In this document: one piece after another, positions 43,442 through 56,250 of the stretch | How the letters are laid out: each line of letters begins with the position of its first letter | Position numbering within the stretch: the stretch's first letter is position 1 | From: Monomorium pharaonis | Lineage: Eukaryota > Arthropoda > Insecta > Hymenoptera > Formicidae | Direction: 5' to 3' | DNA length: 64,000 nucleotides | Assembly: GCF_013373865.1 (NCBI RefSeq) | Contig: NC_050472.1 | Location: 13,594,413-13,658,412, forward strand | Made by a program: the position numbers and the translations under genes | The notes under the pieces: generated by a model | Databases searched by the model: none | Seen by the model: the letters and a program-made list of their open reading frames with translations, nothing else | What the model was told of the DNA's origin: nothing

Positions 43442-44170
43442 TAAGTACAGATAAACGAAATAATTTCAAGAAATTATAAAGTTAATTATTGAAAATGTGA
43501 AAAATTAATCTCTTTAAACTTAGATTATTTTATATGTATATAAAATTAAAAGATTGTAAAATGTAAAAAAATATCAAAATTAACAAAGTTCAATATTTCT
43601 CGAAAGCTTTACAAATTTACACATTTTACAAATTTTCTGAAAATATCAAAATTTAAAAAACTTTTAACATTATGACCATTTTGAAAATGTTTGCATTTTT
43701 TATTTTATTGAGATTTTACACACCAGCTAAATATTAATTTTAAACATTTTTGGAATTTTTTATTATTCTTATTCTTTTTTGTATTTTAATTCTAATTACA
43801 TTTTATGAATAATTTTAATTTTATTTTAATTACTTCTTGCAATTTCAGGATAAATATGTTTCAATTATTTACACGCAATATGTACCGCTTTGAAAATTTT
43901 TTGCAATAGTCAAAAAGAACTTATTACTTTTTTCCTAATTTTTTGTCAATTTAGCAACGTTCTTTTTTGACTGTAAACTGTAAAAAATTTTCTAAGCGAT
44001 GACACGTATATACTGACCCAATAATTGAAATATGAATATTCTAAAACTAAGAAAACTAATTAAAATTAAATTACAATGAAAATTATTAATCAAATGTAAT
44101 TTTATAAAATTAAAATGCATAATAGAGAAAAAAATTATGAAAATCCCAAAAGTGTTCAAAATGTTCATTT

Positions 44171-44173
<3 letters not shown>
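43442..44173. other. AT-rich gene-free interior of R
   Basis: The sequence is dominated by AAAATTT-type words. I see nothing that supports a gene or an element end. Confidence 0.4.

Positions 44174-44250
<77 letters not shown>
44174..44250. repeat. (CA)n microsatellite
   Basis: An essentially pure CA repeat of about 77 bp. Unlike the foldback cores it has no GC hairpin beside it. Confidence 0.95.
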
Positions 44251-44252
<2 letters not shown>

Positions 44253-44283
44253 AATGTAATAAATATCTAAATATAAATATTGT

Positions 44284-44472
44284 CAGCTAAATTAGAAAAT
44301 CTTAGAACTCCATCGGACGTCCGATGGAATTATGAGGTTTTCTAATTTAGCCAACGATTTATTAATATTATTAAAATATATATATATCGTTGGCTAAATT
44401 GCTTTTATATAAAGTTTATATATATATTATATACTTATATGTATATATATGTATAAACTTTATATAAAAGCA
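44284..44472. repeat. Two adjacent hairpins
   Basis: 44284-44353 pairs CAGCTAAATTAGAAAA with its inverse around a perfect CCATCGGACGTCCGATGG. 44399-44472 pairs TTGCTTTTATATAAAGTTT with its inverse. Both share a GGCTAAATT flank. They may be a small MITE pair or extrusion-prone DNA. Confidence 0.7.
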
Positions 44473-45070
44473 AGCCCTATATATCGATCATATATGGCTG
44501 TTCAATGCTATTTTCTACCCTGTCATAAACACAACGGGATTGCGTTGTTGCATACACGTGTGAATATCGCACTGTGCGGATGACATGAGTCCGTACGAAT
44601 AATGTTTTCATTCGTACTGTGATAAATACAATCATACATAAGAAAGTATAATCGTACAGTGAAATCTTTTTTCGATCACTCATATACCTTCTCATGCATG
44701 ACTGCATAGTGCCACCTTCCATGCACACACGCGTGTCGCCATCACATCGTGAGGGCAATATGATTGTGGTATTGCACGCACGTGTGATAATCACACCGTG
44801 AGGGTGACGTGAACCCTCACAATTTGTTATCTGGATTAGTAGTATGTGATTTATCGATGGAATTCAGTAATAAGTTATAGAAAAAACATACAACATTGCA
44901 TTACATGCAACATTGTAAAGAGGGCTTCCAATGGTTGAAATAATCATGCGTAAGGGAAAGCCATCTTTATGTATTTTGGGAAGACCATAGCATCGTAGAA
45001 GATTTCCAGTTGTGTTCCAGTTATTTATGTGTGTATTATTTTTAAAGACAAGGTTATTAAATTTTTTAAT

Positions 45071-45834
45071 AAGGATCGATTTTTTATTTAAATTTTATAT
45101 AAAATACAACAATTTGTTAAAATAATTGAATGTTGTACATATTTAATGAAAATAAATCGTATACTCGATCACGATTTGTAACTATATATTATACAAATAC
45201 AGAAAAAAGTTTTAATACGTTTTACTAAAATATACTTTCTTTTATAAACAAATAATAGTACATCTACAAAATTAATTTATTTTAAAATTTGCCAAACAAA
45301 AAAATGGAAAATATGTAATTTTAAATTATTTCTTGCTTCTCATAATTTAATATACTAATTTATAATCAGTGTCTCAATATTTCAAATAAGTAAAAGAAAA
45401 GATAAACATAAAACACTTATAAAACAAAGCTTCCTTAATTCTTGTTCTGTAAAAAGAAATTTTTTACTCCTCTGGTTCCTTTTCAACTAACTTGTTTTGC
45501 AAGTTCATTGTGCAATATGTTAGACATAAGAGGAGTAACAGCATTCCACTGATCACAATTATTAACCCTTTAACGTAACACTAGCACTGTTTCGTATCGT
45601 TCACTTCAATCATTTAACATTGAAAACGATGAAAATATCCATAAGAAATGCATATCCGGGTATTTTCGAGTATGATTTTTCTTGATGATTTTTAAGATTA
45701 AGAAAAAAAAGAACCTATTTTTTACAGGTTTTTTAGTTTTAATTCGAAGTTTTGATCATGATACACCTTTGATATTTGGTCGGAACCTTTTTAAACCGTG
45801 CAATTTTTGTTTGAAATTAAAAATTATGTACTTA
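45071..45834. other. AT-rich gene-free region
   Basis: No gene, RNA or element end was recognised. The degraded 5' end of the Penelope element may extend into the first part. Confidence 0.35.
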
Positions 45835-47637
45835 CCCAGACAACACGCTTGTCAGAATGAAAACTTTAAGAAAACTTTTTTAAGAAAACATTTAGATATC
45901 TTGGAAATGATGTCAAAATGGTAACCCTGCTCAAAACATCCGATAGAATCAGATAAGAAAAAGTTCTATCTAATTGAATCGTGTTTTTGGTTCGTAAATA
46001 TTAGATCGGTTATCTGAAATATACGATAGGCTTTCTATATTTCTGTATCGTATTTTTCATATAGTTACCTATCGTTTTTAATCAATTTCTATCGTCATTT
46101 TTTATATAAATTAATCGTGTTCTATCGTGTTTTTGGTTCGTAAATATTAGATCGGTTATCTGAAATATACGATAGGCTTTCTATATTTCTGTATCGTATT
46201 TTTCATATAGTTACCTATCGATTTTAATCAATTTCTATCGTCATGTTTTATATAAATTAATCGTATTCTATCGTGTTTTTGGTTCGTAAATATTAGATTG
46301 GTTATCTGAAATATACGATAGGCTTTCTATATTTCTGTATCGTATTTTTCGTATAGATTACCTATCGTTTTTAATCAATTTCTATCGTCATGTTTTGTAT
46401 AAATTAATCGTATTCTATCGTGTTTTTGGTTCGCAAATATTAGATTGCTTATCTGAAATATACGATAGGCTTTCTATATTTCTGTATCGTATTTTTCGTA
46501 TAGATTACCTATCGTAAATCTAGTTCAAAAAATGTAAACGTTTTACTTTTCTTGTACAGAATCGTTTACTCAATTAAAATGAGTAAATTATAAAAGTAAT
46601 GTGGCAGTCGTCTTCCACATCGTCCTCTCGTAGCGAAAGAAACTGATTATTGCTTGTCTTAATCGTGTTGCGGGTGGTCTTTATATAGCGGGTCGGCTGC
46701 ATTTGACTCACGAGAGAGAAATCGCCTACCAGCCTATCGGCGGCGCCGCGTACTAACTAAAAAGTTGGATAGAAAATGATAGAAACATATAGAAATTTGA
46801 TAGAAAATTTATAAAATTCTATCGTTGTTCGAGCATGCCTTATTAAGCTGGTCGTGGGGGCAAGGCGAGTTCGAGATTCTCCACCGTTCTTTATTTTGTA
46901 ACGAGATCTCAGTTCAAAATAAGACTCGCACTTGTACACACGATCACGCTTAGCAACAACGATTCTGCGGCAGCGGGCCCGCTTGCGCGCCAACACGCGG
47001 CTCCGCGTCAACATCATCGCGAACCAATCGCGATTCCAGATTTTCTGGCACGCATGACGTATCAGCGCCGCGAGGTCGGATGACTCCGGAGCCACCAATT
47101 ACACCTGTCGTTCCGGGGTCACCCTGCCAAAATCAACGATGCGACAGCCCATTGGCTTTTGATGACGACAGTTTTCGCCTCCCTCAACGAGAAGGACCAG
47201 GCGCGGGAAAATCTGTCTCAGTCTCGATAGCGCCTCCGACTACCTCTCTGGCATCGCGTATGATTATTAATAAAATTAATCGGAAATTGTAGAAGCTTAT
47301 TTCATGTGCAGTAAAATTCAAGTGCATAAGTAGACTTGGTGTAGTGAATCTGCATCTGCATCCCATTCCTGCTCACTTTTCTTCGTGCTTCGAACAATCG
47401 TTCTTTATCGTATCTCAATTAAACGATTAAAACTTTATCTGAATATGGATACTTTCCTATATGATCTTACCTAATTATCTTACTGAATAGAAAAATTACG
47501 ATTTAAAGTCTATACAAATTAATTTGAAATTGTCCCTATATGTTTCTATCAAATATATGTTATGGAACATTAATCGTTTTCTATCGTTGTCTTTATAATA
47601 GGAGATATTTCAAGGAGGAACAATTATCACAGGCACA

Positions 47638-48387
47638 CAAAAAAAGTGATCCGGCGGACCGGACTAGTTAATCCTTATGTATTTTGACTCGCTGAATCCG
47701 AATTCAAGGTTAGAATTGCAAAGTTAGCTCGCATTTTCTAACCTCAAAAAAAATTTTTTTTAATGTTGGTCTGGCGGACCAGACTATATAATCAGTCAAT
47801 CCTTATGTATTTTGACCCGCTGAATCCAAATCCAAGGTCAGAATTATTAAATTTGCTCATTTTTTTTAACCTCAAAAAAAATTTTTTTTAATGTTGGTCC
47901 GGCGGACCAGAGTAGTCTATCCTTATGTATTTTGACCCGCTGAATCGAAATTCAAGGTCAGAATTGCTGAATTGGCTTATTTTTTTCTAACCTCAAAATA
48001 ACACCTTGTAAAAGCAGCTTGGATCTTAAATGTATAATTCGGAGCGTGCAAGCTTGCGTAAGCACATTATTCGGGGAAAATTCAATACTTATAACAAGTC
48101 TGAGCTTCTGTGAATGAATAGCGTAGAAAATTCACTCCCTTTTCCTATTATATTTAATTCTTTTATTCTGACCTTGGATTTGGATTCAGCGGGTCAAAAT
48201 ACATAAGCATTGACTGATTATATAGTCTGGTCCGCCAGACCAACATTAAAAAAAAATTTTTTTTTGAGGTTAGGAAATGCGAGCTAACTTTGCAATTTTG
48301 ACTTTGGATTCGTATTCAGCGGATCAAAATACATAAGGATTGACTAGTCTAGTCCGCCAAACCAACCTCTTTTTTTGTGTGTCTGTG
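47638..48387. mobile_element. Element T2, non-autonomous relative of T1, nested in W
   Basis: The ends are CACAGGCACACAAAAAAAGT and, inward, CACAGACACACAAAAAAAG, flanked by TTAT on both sides. It is mostly inverted TCCGGCGGACCAGACTA and TATGTATTTTGACCCGC blocks. It has no gene. Confidence 0.8.
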
Positions 48388-49465
48388 TTATTTTATAATT
48401 CCGCTGGACAGAACATTCTGTTGTTCTTTATGGTATCCGAATTAAATGATTAAAACTTTATCTGAATATGGATACTTTCCTATATTATCTTATCTGGTTA
48501 TCTTATTGAATAAAAAAATTGCGACTTAAAGTCTATATAAATTATTCAGATAATTCTATATTCAAATAAAGGTTTAATCGTTTGATTCAGACACGATAAA
48601 GAGTGATAAAATGTTATGTTCGGCAAAATTGCGAAATAATTTTTCCCTGTTTAAAATATCTCCAATTATATAGACAATAATAGAAAACTATTATAGTATA
48701 TAACATATTTTTAATAAAAACGTATAGGGACAATTTCAGATTAATTTATATAGACTTTACGTCATAATTTTTATATTCAGTAAGATAGCCAGATAAATTG
48801 TATAGGAAAGTACTCATATTCAGATGAAGATTTAATCGTTTAATTTAGATACGATAAAATACGATAGAACTTTATGTCCGCCGAAATGGTAATATATTTA
48901 ATAGAACGTATAGGAACAATTTCAGATTAATTCATATAGAGTTTTATAGACCTTGAATCGTAAATTTCATATTTAATACAATAAGTAGATAAGATCATAT
49001 AGAAAAATAATCGTATTCAAATAAAGTTTTAATCGTTTATTTCAGATACGATAAGAAACGATAGAACTTTATGTCCGCCGAAATTGGAATACATCTGATA
49101 GAAACGTATAAGAACAATTTCAGATTAATTCATATAGAGTCTTATAGACCTTGAATCGTAAATTTCATATTCAAAACGATAAGTAGATAGGATCATATAG
49201 AAAAGTAGTCGTATTTAGATAAAGTTTTAATCGTTTATTTCAGATACGATAAGGAACTATAGAACTTTATGTCCGCCGAAATTGGAATACATCTGATAGA
49301 AACGTATAGGAACAATTTCAGATTAATTCATATAGAGTCTTATAGACCTTGAATCGTAAATTTCATATTCAGAACAATAAGTAGATAGGATCATATATAA
49401 AAGTAGTCATATTCAGATAAAGTTTTAATCGTTTATTTCAGATACGATAAAAAACGATAGAACTT

Positions 49466-50417
49466 CCCAGACAGCACATGTAGATTATGAGAACGATAAT
49501 AGGATATTGCGAAAGTATATTGCAATATTCGTATAATATTAGAGATACGTCTGTGATATGGCGAGTATATACTCATAACGTACTATGTCCGCGTTGCCTT
49601 ATCCCATAGAATTTCGCTGGCAGTTTATGAGAATATACCGAATATATCTTAAGAATGTTATACGTATGTCTAAAGTATATCTTCAGTATATTCACAATTA
49701 TATGTCTACAGTATGTTCACATTATATGGGCTCATGCATAATGAGAGGAATAAGGAACAAGGAATTAAACATACAGAATTAGCAAGAAGAAATAAGAAGA
49801 GGAATTAATCATTTCGCACATCAGGAAGCTATCGCGAGAAATAAAGCGTAATATCTGTTGAATACGCTGGAGTGCTTTGGGAAATTATGCTCAGATAATT
49901 GTAGGTTATAACCTAAATAATATATGTATATATATATATATATATATTATTATAGTTTACGTTACTATATTATATCTTATGTGCATACCAGAATTATCTG
50001 GGCGTAATTCCTGAAAAAACCACGTTGTCCGTGAGTTCGTGTTCGCACGTTCACACCCTACACTTCACCACGTGTCTGCATCACACGGCAGACGAAAATG
50101 CGTAACGTTACAGATCATAGATATATCGTTGACATGATTCACTTTCGATATTACGCAGATATTTTGGAAATATGTGATAGATATACATGAGATATATCAT
50201 AGGATATTTTACGGATGTTTTGAGTATATTAGATATAATCTCAGTATATTCGGTAAGAGTTGCGAAGTTCAGTCGCTATATTCTAAGTTTATCTTGAGGA
50301 TATATCAAAATGACATTCTACTGAGACGTTATATGAATGTTTTACGTATATTCGGTATGATCACAGTACATTACGTATGAGAGTATAATATTCGTACGAT
50401 ATCTGGTGCTGTCTGGG
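49466..50417. mobile_element. Element V, nested in a W tandem repeat
   Basis: The ends CCCAGACAGCAC and GTGCTGTCTGGG are inverted repeats, flanked by TT. The neighbouring W repeat units (for example at 49061) read GAACTTTATG without the insert, which gives an empty site and proves the 2-bp duplication. The interior is AT-rich with many GATATA and TATATT words. There is no gene. Confidence 0.85.
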
Positions 50418-51681
50418 TTTATGTCCGCCGAAATTGGAATACATCTGATAGAAACGTATAGGAACAATTTCAGATTAATTCATATAGCATCTTATAGACC
50501 TTGAATCGTAATTTTCATATTCAGTACGATAAGTAGATAGGATCATATAGAAAAGTAGTCGTATTCAGATAAAGTTTTAATCGTTTATTTCAGATACGAT
50601 AAGAAACGATAGAATTTTATAACTTTTCTATCTGGCAGGAAATCTAGTGTCCGATAGAAACGATAGATTCAGATAAAATCTTATTAAATTTCTATCAAAT
50701 TTCTATATGTTTCTATCAGTTTCTATCGTACTTTTTGAACAGGGAACATTTACCAGAAACGTCTACTAAGAAAGGTCTTTAAGATATCTCATTGAAGAGT
50801 CTTACTTAAGTTTCTTGAAAATGTTATCCTTGTGACATCAGTTAAATGATATCAGCTTGATGTCATAAAAGATATCACAATGCTGTCTAATTTTTGAGCC
50901 GTCCATGCGCGTCATAGTTGACTCAGAAATCAGACAACAATAAGAGGTCTTTGAGATATCTGATTGAAGAGTCTCATATAAGTTTCTTGAAAATGTTATC
51001 CTTATAACATCAGCTAAATGATATTAGCTTGATGTCTCATAAAAGATGTCACAATGCTGTCCGATTTTTGAACCGTCCATGCGCGTCGTAGTTGACTCAG
51101 AAATCAGACAACACTAAGAGGTCTTTGAGATAACAGATTGAAGAGTCTCATTTAAGTTTCTTGAAAATGTTATCCTTATGACATCAGCTAAATGATATCA
51201 GCTTGATGTCTCATAAAAGATATCACAATGCTGTCCGATTTTTGAGCCGTCCATGCGCGTTGTAGTTGACTCATAAATTAAATAACATTATAATATCTTA
51301 AATGAGAAATCCATTTGATATTATTTAAAAATTATCATAAAGATAATGTTTTCAAAAATAACGGTTTGCCTACAATTACTGTGCACAAAAAATGCACAAA
51401 ATCTAAATTCATCATGTACTGAACAAAAACAGAATAATAAAACCATCTAATTAACCATTTGAAGTATTAATGCTAAAAATAGACCGCAATTTCCATCAAA
51501 TTATTAAGGTTATGGAAAAAGATAAATTTAACAAATGAAATTAATAAGTAAATAAATTAATGTTATTTATTTCTAATGTTTTGCAAAATTTAATTGCTTT
51601 TATAAAAAATAATATAATTGCGTCAGTTTATAACATATTGGTATTATATGTATAAGACAATAACAACTACCCATATCGATA

Positions 51682-51752
51682 AGTCAAATTGGCGTAGCAG
51701 ATAGAGTACAAAGTTTGTCATCCTAAGGTTCCGGGTTCAAAACCTACCAGCG
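51682..51752 (+). ncRNA. tRNA-like module in Q1
   Basis: It has the same layout as the Q2 copy: a box A-like TGGCGTAGCAGATAGAGTA, an anticodon-like arm AAGTTTGTCATCCT, and box B GGTTCAAAACC at 51733-51743. Stem pairing is poor, so it is tRNA-derived and not a tRNA. Confidence 0.55.
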
Positions 51753-52132
51753 GTAAGTAAGAATAAAATAAAATAATTTAATTTAAATTTAATTAATTAA
51801 TAAAAATTTGTCTTGAATGTAGTATGTACTGTTGATTAAAATAATTTAAAAAAAAATGAAATTTTTATTTTATTTCTTTTTCTTTAGTTGCAATTTAAAA
51901 ATATCCGATTTAAAAAATCTTTTAGATATCCGATTTAAGAAATTTTTTAGATATCCGATTTAAGAAATCTTTTAGATATCATTTTTATAATATCTTTCTG
52001 TTCTCAAAAAACGGCGCATTGGTTAACATTCTGACATCATTATGTTATCTTTTAGAAGTCTCTTTATGTTATCATTTTCAGAAACAGGATATCTTTTAGA
52101 GATCTTTTTGACAACATATTGTTCACTGGATA

Positions 52133-52629
52133 GTTAAATGAATTTCACCATGGCGGATGCAATATGGCGGTCGAAACGTCGGAAAATACCAAAATCCGAA
52201 AAAATTTTAAAAATGAAGAACCAAAAAGATTCTCAATAAGCATCTACCTCCTCGCGATCAGAATCGGGCAACATTGATTATATCAGTGGCAAAAGATGTT
52301 GAGAAAAAGCGTATGCACGCGTGCACACAGACGCGCACATGCGTAGATAAATGCGTATATATACATATATATAAATATATACATATTTGCATATTCATGC
52401 ATGTAATAATTGTTGAAGTTTCCAATCCGATCATCGCTTGTATTCTGCCATTGGACGGCGCCCTCTTTGCTTGCTCTATGGCTTGAGTTGCACGCCTATC
52501 CTATTTGTCATTATTCATGGTTTTTTTCATTCCGTTACTGTTCTACTCAACCGTGCGGTGTATCGCGTTCAAGCACAGCAACATTAAAGGTTTCTTAAGA
52601 CTATTCTAGCGTCTAAATTTTTACCCCGA
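52133..52629. other. Gene-free region
   Basis: It holds two ATGGCGG-type words near 52150 and an alternating ATATATAC tract at about 52360-52385. No gene is supported. Confidence 0.35.
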
Positions 52630-53059
52630 TCAATCCACCTCATCCCAACAAATGGTTATGGGCCCAGAACATCGTAATCAGAAGGGTCAGAGACGAAATA
52701 CGAACCGCAACAAGCTCGGACACGGTGTGCTCAGTGCAAGGAAGTGAGAACAAATTGATTCGCTTCTCAGGTACGAACAGCATCGCGCCGAAATTTAGAG
52801 ACACACGCTCAATCGTATCGTTGAGTGCATTACGTTTAACGTAAAATACGAGAGACAGAAATAAATCTTAAAACGGTCGTTAATCTCCGTATCGGAATAA
52901 CGTCGATTTTCTTCCAACGTCCGCCATTACCGTCGTGTGTATCGTCCCGCGCTCGTCGAGATCGTCGGGATTGAAGAAGCGGGCTCGCAGACCGCGTACG
53001 ATAAATAGGTTGCAGAAGATCGTAAAGCCAGGTCCGATCTCATCCTGTGCATCAGTCCC

Positions 53060-54087
53060 TCGGAGTTGAAACACGCCAGAAACTGCACGACTTCCAAGGA
53101 AATATGGGAAAAATTGGAGTCTGTATACGCTTCTAGAAGCCGAAACCTATTGTTTCCGGTGAAGCGGGCTCGCAGACCGCGTACGATAAATAGGTTGCAG
53201 AAGATCGTAAAGCCAGGTCCGATCTCATCCTGTGCATCAGTCCCTCGGAGTTGAAACACGCCAGAAACTGCACGACTTCCAAGGAAATATGGGAAAAATT
53301 GGAGTCTGTATACGCTTCTAAGGAACCCGCCCGTAAAGCTGCGTTATTAAAATAGCTGATTCAAAGTAAGATGCAGGAGGGAGATGACGTACGTACCCAT
53401 GTAATGACATTCTATGACATCGTAGACAAGCTTCAAGCGATGGAAATCGAAATCAATGGCGATCTCTTAACTATCATGTTGTTGTATAGTTTACCAACTA
53501 GTTTTGAAAATTTCAGATGCGCCATTGAATCGCGTGATCAGCTTCCAGATGCAGAGTCGTTACGAGTAAAAATCATAGAAGAATATGATTAAAGAAAACA
53601 AAAGACCGCTGACAAGGATAATGATGCCAAGCATTACAACAGGCCTGGAAATGCCTCGAAACACAATGTGAGTACAAAACCGTCGGACAAAAATAAACGT
53701 GAGTCTCACCCGCGAACAAGATACAAGTGTAATAAATGCAATAAATTTGGCCATAAGACAGCCGATTGCTACTCAAAAAAGGATCAAAACGTCGCTCTCA
53801 CAGAAGAATCGTCGTTCACAGCCTTTCAAGTAGATATCCAAGGAAGTACCAAATACTGGTGCTTGGATTCTGGAAGTACCTCCCACTTATGTAATAACAG
53901 AGAATATTTTACAAATACCCAGGAGATTAAAAGTAATATTAAGCTAGCAAGCAACGCTATGGCTAAAGCTGCTGCAAAAGGAGACGTAAAAATTTCTGCC
54001 TCTGACGGAAAAATCAACAAGACAGTAAAGCTTGAAAATACCCTCTACGTTCCGGAACTTAGAACTAATCTCCTGTTCGGTGTCTAA
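53060..54087 (+). pseudogene. Copia gag, zinc knuckle and protease
   Basis: The gag (UBN2-like) part reads TTSKEIWEKLESVYAS, then after a stop MQEGDDVRTHVMTFYDIVDKL and LLYSLPTSFENF. After another stop comes the CCHC zinc knuckle CNKCNKFGHKTADC and the aspartic protease site WCLDSGSTSHLC with its DSG triad. The gag first half is duplicated upstream. Stops at about 53352 and 53592 break it. Confidence 0.85.
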
Positions 54088-55032
54088 AATAGTCGACAAA
54101 AATCACACCGTAATTTTCACGAAAGATTGTGCCAAAATCAAGGATCCACAAGGTAAAACTTTTTTGATTGCAGATCGAAAGGGTGATCTCTTCTTATTAC
54201 GTGAGGAATACGAGCAAACATGTGCAGCTATCGAATCTGAAAAAACAGATGCAGAGATCTGGCATGAGAAGTTAGGCCATTTAAACTACAACGATTTAAA
54301 TGTGATGATGAAGAACGGCAAAATATCGGGATTAAATTTTAAAGCTTCTCATAAACCAAAACCTTGTGAAATTTGCCTGGCCGGCAAAATGTCTAGGCTA
54401 CTATTTCCAAGGGTCAAGATCGAGCCACAGATATCTTGGATGTCGTCCACACAGATGTATGCGGTCCGATGCGTACGAAGTCAAATGGAAACGCGCTGTA
54501 CTTATTGACATTCATCGATGACCACACCAGATGGTGCGAAGTATTTTTCCTAAAGAGCAAGAGCGAAGTTGCAGCAAAATTTTTGGAGTATAAGTGCAGA
54601 GTTGAAAATCACACCGGACGGAAAATCAAGGCACTCCAGTCCGACAATGGCAACGAGTTTTGCAACTCTGAGATGAACGCTATTCTAAAGAAAGCTAGCA
54701 TACGTCGTCGATTGACTACTGTATACACACCACAGCAAAACGGCGTTGCGGAGCGGCGTAATCGAACTCTAATCGAAACTGCTCGGTGTTTGATGATACA
54801 AAGTGGTCTCCCTACCTCCTTCTGGGCTGAAGCAGTTAATACTGCCAATTATATCAAAAACAGATGCGTCATAAAAAGCTTGGATGGTGAAGCTCCGTAC
54901 GGAAAATGGCATAAGAAGAAACCTTACCTAGGATACTTTGCCACTTTCGGCGAGAAGGTATACATACTGAATAAGTCTCCCGATAAAGGAAAGTTAGATC
55001 CGAGAAATTTTCTCTTAAAATCTAGTAATTGA
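54032..55032 (+). pseudogene. Copia pre-integrase and integrase core
   Basis: The pre-integrase region shows WHEKLGHLNYNDL and CEICLAGKMSR (HHCC zinc finger). After a frameshift near 54436-54508 the integrase core shows HTDVCGPM, LQSDNGNEF and NGVAERRNRTLIE, the D,D,E triad. It ends after APYGKWHKKKP and GEKVYILNK, so the downstream RT is lost. Confidence 0.85.
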
Positions 55033-55207
55033 AAGATAATATGTGACCTCGAGGAATTTTACTACATTTTTTAAGTAAAATTTACTAAAAGTGTAGTAAA
55101 TTTTATTATACTTTTAGTAAATTTTACTGAAGAGTATGGTAAAATTTTTCGAGGTCACACTTTATCTCACCATTATCAGATTTTGAGGGTAAATTTTAAG
55201 AGAAAAT
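55008..55207. mobile_element. ~200-bp palindromic MITE
   Basis: TTTTCTCTTAAAATCT pairs with the inverse at the right end, and GTGACCTCGA...TCGAGGTCAC pairs inside. It lies at the 3' break of the copia element. Confidence 0.65.
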
Positions 55208-55212
55208 TCTTT

Positions 55213-56250
55213 CCGTGTATTCTTTCAACTTACAATTAGTTACAAGACTTGATTAGTCACTTAATTTATAATCCGCGACAAATATGTAATGTCGAGCGAC
55301 ATACGTTCGCTGTACGCTATTCGATTGAGCCTGTTATCTTTACATCAGTGCTTATATACACCAATTTTTGACGTATAACCGGGGAGAGTACTTCTGCGAT
55401 CACTGGCCTTCAGTCAATGCACTTGCTTAGCCAGCAATTGCTAGCTACGCAGATTCCACCCCAAAATCAGAAGATTTTGGGTGTCGTTTATTAAGCAACC
55501 AGGTGCATTGCCCGGTGCAACGCCCGGTATGTAGGCCGGGCGATGTTGCACGCGCAAGGTGTCACTCGATACCTTTATCGCTTGCGACATTCTTTGTGTG
55601 AGTGCATCACACTTACAACATATATAGGGAGCTTTCCAGCTAGTCAACACAATTAAACACAGTGTCAAACATTAGAACACTGTGTAAAGCTGTTTGTTGG
55701 AACGCTATTTAATTTTCAATATCACCAGTAGATAGCGCTTTAAACGTTAAATATAATGTTTCCTTTCATAGTTTTTATAAAATTAAAAGCTCATGTGATA
55801 TGTACTTATTTGCTCGAAAAAATTGTGTATTATATTAATAATATTTAATAAATATTAATTATAAAAGTATGTTTATTAAATATATTGTTAAAATGTTGGT
55901 TTTAAATTTGTTAATTTAAATAAAGTAAAATATGAGATTTTAAAAGAGACGTAACTTACCCTTCTTTTATTCTTTAATAAACTAGACACCCAGACGCGCG
56001 CTTTGCGCGCTACTTAACTTTTTATTTTTTACTTTTTAAAAATCACAACGATAATTGTATAGATATAATATCTATACAAATTTAACAGCTGTCAAAATTC
56101 AGTCGCAATGACAGCAACACGAAGTAAGCGCAGCGAGAGAACTAATCGGCATCGCGGAAAAGCGACAACAATAAACTTCGAGAAATGCGAGCAATCGACT
56201 TTACATGCCTTTTTTTAGATAGGATAGGATAGGATTATTTTAATTTTCAG
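55213..56250. other. Gene-free region upstream of the Harbinger gene
   Basis: A GC-rich self-complementary patch (GCCCGGTGCAACGCCCGG) lies at about 55510-55545, and AACACAGTGT...ACACTGTGT pairs at 55655-55685. No gene is seen. It probably contains the left end of the Harbinger element, which I could not delimit. Confidence 0.35.

Larger units (their letters stand above)
41381..44834. mobile_element. Element R, inserted in the Penelope RT
   Basis: The ends are CCAGATAACAAAATGT and, inward from the right, CCAGATAACAAATTGT. Subterminal regions on both sides have CACGCGTGC/GCACGTGTG motifs. It contains a non-LTR fragment, GA and GATA microsatellites, a palindrome, a (CA)n tract and two hairpins. 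RT coding resumes on both sides. No clear target duplication could be read because the flanking coding sequence is degraded. Confidence 0.65.
39560..45070 (-). mobile_element. Penelope-like retroelement, split by element R
   Basis: Reverse transcriptase and endonuclease pieces in Penelope order run on the minus strand: RT N-terminal part at 45070-44835, RT core at 41424-40604, GIY-YIG part at about 40440-40039, and a 3' region to about 39560. The 3' region holds CTGAAGAGGACC and CAAAACGTTG in the context usual near Penelope ends. Element R (41381-44834) interrupts the RT. Terminal repeats were not delimited. Confidence 0.85.
45925..50744. mobile_element. Element W, 4.8 kb, nested in Q1
   Basis: The ends are CCCTGCTCAAAACATC and, inward from the right, CCCTGTTCAAAAAGTACG. 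It is flanked by AA on both sides; the empty site GGTAACATTT in Q2 confirms a 2-bp duplication. The left part has four 146-bp tandem repeats (45980-46520); the right part has about four ~198-bp repeats (48866-50640), all rich in TTCTATCG/CGATAGAA. Elements T2 and V are nested inside. A less AT-rich core (46600-47400) has only short frames without recognisable domains. There is no transposase. Confidence 0.8.
45835..52130. mobile_element. Element Q1, with W nested near its left end
   Basis: It starts CCCAGACAACACGCTTGTCA and ends with the inverse of TCCAGTGAACAATATG; TA flanks both sides (45833-45834, 52131-52132). After removing W (45925-50744) it is about 1.5 kb. It contains three ~170-bp tandem repeats (about 50820-51290) with AAATGATATCAGCTTGATGT and CCGTCCATGCGCGT, and a tRNA-like module. 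It has no gene. Q2 is the partial relative. Confidence 0.65.
52630..55032 (+). mobile_element. Truncated Ty1/copia LTR retrotransposon
   Basis: Gag, zinc knuckle, protease and integrase pieces are present in copia order, but reverse transcriptase and RNase H are absent: coding stops at about 55032 where a palindromic MITE lies. No LTR is recognised on either side. A 160-bp piece of gag is duplicated in tandem (52976-53135 and 53161-53320, 185-bp offset). Confidence 0.85.

Noticed and set aside
46757..47292. Frames of 60-113 codons in the core of W
   Set aside because: No domain, overlapping frames on both strands, and a part consists of W repeat sequence.
56215..56235. Telomere-like TAGGA repeats
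   Set aside because: Only three to four units of GATAG/TAGGA type and not the insect TTAGG repeat.
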